DNA of 64,000 nucleotides from positions 3,038,001-3,102,000 of the forward strand of contig NZ_CP066776.1 of the NCBI RefSeq assembly GCF_010681825.2, given 5' to 3'. Both the position numbers and the translations under genes were made by a program. Shown here piece by piece: positions 60,189 to 64,000 of this stretch. The notes beneath the pieces are model-generated. The model was not told the DNA's origin and did no database searches. It saw nothing but the letters and a program-made list of their open reading frames with translations. The stretch comes from Sulfuriroseicoccus oceanibius. GTDB lineage: Bacteria; Verrucomicrobiota; Verrucomicrobiia; Verrucomicrobiales; SLCJ01. Each line of letters begins with the position of its first letter. Within the stretch, counting starts at the first letter, position 1.

Positions 60189-62030
60189 TCAGCGGGTCGC
60201 AACCCCTGCGGGCACCTGGCCATCCACCGGAAGCGTCGGCGGCACATCACAATAAGTCAGCACCCTCTGCATGATACGGGCAAATACGGGCGCGGCGACC
60301 GTGCCTCCATACGCTGGAATATCATCCCGGGGGCGCGGATTGTCTGCGACGACGATGCAGACCATGCGCGGATCTTCCGCCGGAGCAAACCCGCAGAACG
60401 ATGTTATATAGCGTTTATCATAATAGCGACCGGTCTCCATGTTGAGCTTCTTGGTCGTCCCGGTTTTGCCTGCCACGTTGTAGCCCGGAATCGCCGCACG
60501 CTTCGCCGTCCCTTTCTTGGTCACCACGGTCTGCAAGATCGCCCGCATCTGGGATGCCGTGCGCTCGGAAATGACCCGCTCGATCACCTGCGGCTTGGTC
60601 TGCCGGATCACTTCGCCATCCGCATCGATGTAAGAGTCAATCAAGCGCGGGCGCATCAGGTTGCCTCCATTGGCCACCGCCGCGTAGGCCATCGCCACCT
60701 GCAACGGCGTGGTCGCCACCGCATAGCCATAGGACAATCGCGAAAAGTCGATCAAGTTGCCCGTCTTACGCACCGAGCCCGATGCCTCCGCACTGAGTTC
60801 AATCCCCGTGCTGCGCCCGAAGCCGAACTTATCGACGTAATCGTAGAATCGATTCATGCCCAACATCGACGCCACCTTGTAAGTGCCGATGTTGCTCGAT
60901 TTCATCATCACCTCGGAAACCGTCAAATCTCCGTAGGGATGGTGGTCTCTTATTCTCAGCTTTCCGCTGCGGTAATACCCATGATGGCAAAAGATCGACG
61001 TCCGCGGGGTGACCACCTTCTCATTCAACGCACCAGCAATCGCCAGCAACTTGAACGTCGAGCCAGGCTCGTACACATCCGTCAGCACGTTGTTCTTACG
61101 CTCACCTTCGCGTGTGTTCGGGTCGAAGCCCGGCGTGGTCGCCATCGCGACCACATCCCCGCTGAACGGCTCGATCAACACCGCCATGAAACGATCGGCG
61201 CGGAACTCCTCCTGTGCACGCTGCAACTCCTCTTCAACAATCACCTGCAGCGAAAGATCCACGGTCAACTTCACGCTTTCACCCTTTACCGCGTCCTTGG
61301 TCTCACCGCGGTACTCGGCAATTTCATTGCCACGCCGATCCACTTGAATATAGCGGTAGCCCTCTTCGCCGGAAAGCACCTCGTCGCACGTCCGCTCGAT
61401 CCCCTCCTGCCCTTTGAGCTCGTGGTTCACATAACCGAGCACGTGGCAGAGTGATTTGCCGGACGGGTAATAGCGCTCCTCACCATTCTCCATGCGGATC
61501 CCGGTGATACTCTGTTCCCTCAAAAGCTGCTTCAGATCATCGGCCTGCGCTTTGTTCAGCGACCTGGCGATCACCACCTCACGACGCTTGTCGAAACGCA
61601 GCATCCCCCGCAACTCGGATTCTTCCATCCCCAACGACGGAGCCAAAGTGCGCGCCACATGGTCCAGATACTCGGGAAACAAGACATCCACCGCCTCGTC
61701 GCGGGTGCCATACTCCTCAATCACCGCATCGCGATCCATTCCCTTGGCTTTCGCGACACCACTCACCATCACGCGGTAATCCGACAGTTGATACCAGTCG
61801 GCCACCACTTTGCGCACCGGTCGGTTGTACACCAACTGATGGTCATTGCGGTCGTAAATCACACCGCGCTCGGTCGGCACGATGACCTTGCGCTCATAGT
61901 CCTTCTCCGCAATCTCGGACCAGTGCTCGTGCTGGAAAACCTGAACGAACAGAAGACGCGTCGACAACCCACTCAGTGCCAATACCAGCACCAAAGTCAG
62001 GAAGACCGCACGCTTCTTCAGATCATTCAT
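60189..62030 (-). CDS. ftsI: Peptidoglycan D,D-transpeptidase FtsI (PBP3)
   Basis: Septal cross-linking enzyme, 613 residues. Membrane anchor near residues 8-26 (AVFLTLVLVLALSGLSTRL), PBP dimerisation region with RGVIYDRNDHQL, then the transpeptidase domain: SxxK in VYEPGSTFKLLA, SxN in MMKSSNIGTYKVA, KTGT in VAGKTGTTKK. Two PASTA domains are absent. Four cysteines outside the active site are unusual for a periplasmic enzyme. It is preceded by the ftsL-like gene. Confidence 0.95.
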   Translation of the reverse strand: MNDLKKRAVFLTLVLVLALSGLSTRLLFVQVFQHEHWSEIAEKDYERKVIVPTERGVIYDRNDHQLVYNRPVRKVVADWYQLSDYRVMVSGVAKAKGMDRDAVIEEYGTRDEAVDVLFPEYLDHVARTLAPSLGMEESELRGMLRFDKRREVVIARSLNKAQADDLKQLLREQSITGIRMENGEERYYPSGKSLCHVLGYVNHELKGQEGIERTCDEVLSGEEGYRYIQVDRRGNEIAEYRGETKDAVKGESVKLTVDLSLQVIVEEELQRAQEEFRADRFMAVLIEPFSGDVVAMATTPGFDPNTREGERKNNVLTDVYEPGSTFKLLAIAGALNEKVVTPRTSIFCHHGYYRSGKLRIRDHHPYGDLTVSEVMMKSSNIGTYKVASMLGMNRFYDYVDKFGFGRSTGIELSAEASGSVRKTGNLIDFSRLSYGYAVATTPLQVAMAYAAVANGGNLMRPRLIDSYIDADGEVIRQTKPQVIERVISERTASQMRAILQTVVTKKGTAKRAAIPGYNVAGKTGTTKKLNMETGRYYDKRYITSFCGFAPAEDPRMVCIVVADNPRPRDDIPAYGGTVAAPVFARIMQRVLTYCDVPPTLPVDGQVPAGVATR

Positions 62031-62076
62031 TCGCTATAATTCCAGTCGGATTGTTCGATCCATCACGAGCGACAGA

Positions 62077-62463
62077 CTACGGCAGGTTCAAATCCACAGT
62101 CGACGCCAAGCCCGTCGGGTTGGTGCGCAATGCCGGGTTGGTCGGCACTTGGTCGATGTAAAGTACGTCGCCGGCTGGGATCTCGACCAACATCGAGTTC
62201 ATCGAAGCCAATCGTTGCTGCAACGCGGAGTGGCTGAGCATTGCAGCCTGCTGGACTCGCTGGTCTTGAATCTCTTGGCGCAAGTTCTTCATCTCTTCCT
62301 CCAACTTGGAGATTTCCGCCTGACGGTCGGTCTCGCGGGTATCAAAAACCACGGAAGAGACAAACGTCGCCAGCGCGATCAACGCGATGAAGACGAGAAA
62401 GAAGATGCCCGAAAGACCTACTTCGTTGCGGTAGGCGTTTTTAGTAGAACGTCTGGTAGCCAT
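62077..62463 (-). CDS. ftsL: FtsL-like cell division protein
   Basis: 128 residues: a short basic N-terminus, one membrane helix (SGIFFLVFIALIALATFVSS, about residues 18-37) and a coiled coil (ISKLEEEMKNLRQEIQDQRV). Sequence similarity within FtsL families is weak; the call rests on the size, topology and position between rsmH and ftsI. The proline-rich C-terminal 30 residues are unlike E. coli FtsL. Confidence 0.75.
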   Translation of the reverse strand: MATRRSTKNAYRNEVGLSGIFFLVFIALIALATFVSSVVFDTRETDRQAEISKLEEEMKNLRQEIQDQRVQQAAMLSHSALQQRLASMNSMLVEIPAGDVLYIDQVPTNPALRTNPTGLASTVDLNLP

Positions 62464-62508
62464 GAGGGGATCAGAGGTGAGGGATTGATAATGATTGAAA
62501 AGAGGGAA

Positions 62509-63633
62509 TTACTTGCGGGGCAGACGCTCGGCAACACGCACCTTGGCGCTACGCGAGCGTGGGTTGACGCGAATTTCTTCGTCGGTTGGAAGGAGCGGCT
62601 TGCGCTTTACCAAGCGGTAGGCGTAGTCCGGGTTCGGGCGCGGCTCGGGCCAGCTCTCATGGTCGAGCATTTCCTGCGAACGTTTGCGGAAGTCGAGCTT
62701 CACCATCCGGTCCTCAAGCGAGTGGAATGTAATGATGGCCAGGCGCCCGCCGTCGCCAAGCATGCGGGGCAGTGCATCCAGCGTCTGCTCGAGCACACTC
62801 ATCTCATGGTTCACTGCAATGCGCAGCGCTTGGAAAACCCGCGTCGCCGGATGCTTCGGCCCACGCTTCGGCACCACGCGCTCGATCAAATCAGCCAACT
62901 CCAAGGTCGTCTGGAAGGGATGAAGTGAGCGGTACGAGACGATCTCACGAGCGATCTTGCGCGAGAACTTCTCCTCGCCGTACTGGAAGAAAATACGCGC
63001 CAGCTCCTCTGCCTCCCATGTGTTCACCAAATCGGCTGCAGTTTGCATCGTCGGATCGTTGGCATCCATGCGCATGTCCAACGGCCCCTCACGCATGAAC
63101 GAAAAGCCACGCTCGGGAGCATCCAGCTGGCGCGAACTCACCCCAAGGTCGATCAACACGCCATCCAAATGCTCGACCCCACGCAAGGTCAACTCGCGCT
63201 CGATCCCACAAAAGTTGGAGTGCACCGGAATGAACCGACTACCAAACCGGGCCAAGCGCTCGGACGCAAATTGAATCGCCTCGAGATCCTGGTCGAAACC
63301 ATACACCGTCGCCCCTGCTTCCAATAACCGCTCGGTGTGACCTCCGCCACCCAAGGTCAGATCAGCAATCACCTTTCCCTCGGCCGGCTGAAGCGCGGCG
63401 ATACACTCGTCAGGCATCACCGGCGCATGATAATCCCCCATCGGCGTGATGTCGCCCGCATCCGAAGACTCGCTGGCCACGGCGGTCGGATCGGCAGCCC
63501 AACTGCGACCACGCCCCGCTCCCACGGCACTCCAAAAATTCATCACGGACTGAGGCAGAACCTCTCCCATCGACGGCACACGAAGCCGCATCGTATGACT
63601 GGAGAGCCGGACGCTGTTGGCAATAGTACCCAT
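62509..63633 (-). CDS. rsmH: 16S rRNA (cytosine(1402)-N(4))-methyltransferase RsmH (MraW)
   Basis: Methylates C1402 in the ribosomal decoding centre. DYHAPVMPDECIAAL is the normal N-terminus and begins at residue 66; methyltransferase motif I is VIADLTLGGGGHTERLL; GVLIDLGVSSRQLDAPERGF and AIITFHSLEDRMVK are diagnostic. Residues 1-64 from ATG 63633 have no counterpart in other RsmH; ATG 63441 (MGDYHAPVM) would give the standard 310-residue protein. I list the longer frame because no Shine-Dalgarno sequence settles the choice. There are about 130 bases to mraZ. Confidence 0.93.
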   Translation of the reverse strand: MGTIANSVRLSSHTMRLRVPSMGEVLPQSVMNFWSAVGAGRGRSWAADPTAVASESSDAGDITPMGDYHAPVMPDECIAALQPAEGKVIADLTLGGGGHTERLLEAGATVYGFDQDLEAIQFASERLARFGSRFIPVHSNFCGIERELTLRGVEHLDGVLIDLGVSSRQLDAPERGFSFMREGPLDMRMDANDPTMQTAADLVNTWEAEELARIFFQYGEEKFSRKIAREIVSYRSLHPFQTTLELADLIERVVPKRGPKHPATRVFQALRIAVNHEMSVLEQTLDALPRMLGDGGRLAIITFHSLEDRMVKLDFRKRSQEMLDHESWPEPRPNPDYAYRLVKRKPLLPTDEEIRVNPRSRSAKVRVAERLPRK

Positions 63634-63764
63634 TTGATATCTGTGTTTGAGGTTGTGAGGAAGTGAATGGTGAGGAGAAAAGGATCCCCGCCCCTAACCG
63701 CGATCGGGGACGCAGCCAGGACGGGCTCAAGCAAGAGCCTGGGGGGATTTGAAAATGTAAAAGA

Positions 63765-64000
63765 TCAGATTCCAAGGGAGTCGGCCATGGCATCGAACGA
63801 AGCGGATTCGTCCTCAACCAACTTGGTCCAGTTGGCCGCATTCCAAACCTCGATGCGCGCTCCCACTCCGAGAAGCACCACGTCGCGGTCGTCGCCTAAC
63901 ACGCCAACCATCCCCTGCGGCAAAAGAACCCGACCTGACTTGTCGATCGGGCACTCCTTCGCCATGGCGAAAAACATGCGTCGGAAACGCTGCGCTTCCT
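63765..64000 (-). CDS. mraZ: Transcriptional regulator MraZ, C-terminal part (5' end outside window)
   Basis: Open at the right edge. The frame reads EAQRFRRMFFAMAKECPIDK, then SGRVLLPQGMVGVLG and LLGVGARIEVWNAANW, which is the second SpoVT-AbrB-like half of MraZ. It is the first gene of the dcw cluster in most bacteria and can repress the cluster by binding repeats upstream, which lie outside the window. Confidence 0.93.
   Translation of the reverse strand, partial: EAQRFRRMFFAMAKECPIDKSGRVLLPQGMVGVLGDDRDVVLLGVGARIEVWNAANWTKLVEDESASFDAMADSLGI

Noticed and set aside
1-64000. CRISPR arrays, rRNA genes, insertion sequences and prophage
   Set aside because: No regularly spaced direct repeats, rRNA sequence, transposase or phage genes were seen.

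Overview
The window looks like chromosomal DNA of a Verrucomicrobiota bacterium (Verrucomicrobiales; probably a marine or salt-adapted relative of the Rubritalea/Haloferula/Akkermansiaceae group). Clues: PEP-CTERM proteins with a Verrucomicrobium/Rhodopirellula-type ECF sigma factor and a FecR-like partner, LL-diaminopimelate aminotransferase, FolE2, a chlamydia-like ribonucleotide reductase, and high GC with weak Shine-Dalgarno signals. The assignment is inferred from gene content; no database search was possible. There is no phage, plasmid, insertion sequence or CRISPR array.

Layout. 0-8.7 kb: end of asnS, a glycosyltransferase-like gene, ispH, an L,D-transpeptidase lipoprotein, an M42-like peptidase, an LpxL-type acyltransferase, and an octaheme cytochrome/TPR protein with a pseudopilin. 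8.8-17.9 kb: a surface-protein island with three PEP-CTERM proteins (two LamG), a FecR-LamG protein, the ECF sigma factor and a 1,319-residue zinc metalloprotease. Four of its transcription units carry the same promoter-like bipartite motif, TGTTAACG-N14/15-GAMATA, which I read as the sigma factor's regulon. 17.9-24.3 kb: folE2, rpsR, rpmG, a DksA-like gene, transaldolase and a copper-uptake operon (OprC-like receptor, small Cys protein, DUF2946-like protein). 24.4-28.4 kb: an isolated nuoB-nuoC pair, glucosyl-3-phosphoglycerate synthase plus another glycosyltransferase, and two duplicated tRNA-Lys units. 28.4-39.9 kb: dapL, several envelope or secreted proteins, a 38-residue lipoprotein, a purine permease, hpt, rarA and LysM proteins. 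40-45 kb: nrdB-nrdA. 45-52.5 kb: a SenB-like selenosugar synthase, an HI0933-type flavoprotein, a CPA2 antiporter, a phospholipase-D lipoprotein and an ankyrin lipoprotein. 52.5-64 kb: the first part of a dcw cluster on the minus strand (mraZ-rsmH-ftsL-ftsI-murE-murF-mraY-murD-LysM gene-ftsW).

How genes work together: the dcw genes form one peptidoglycan/division operon, with ispH (isoprenoid precursors), dapL (diaminopimelate) and the L,D-transpeptidase feeding the same wall pathway from elsewhere. The nrd pair makes deoxynucleotides and lies behind an NrdR-box-like site. The ECF/FecR pair probably switches on a small set of secreted or sorted proteins. The two best candidates for new biology are that ECF regulon with its shared promoter, and the ribonucleotide reductase whose beta subunit has Leu where the radical Tyr should be, paired with a triple ATP-cone alpha subunit.
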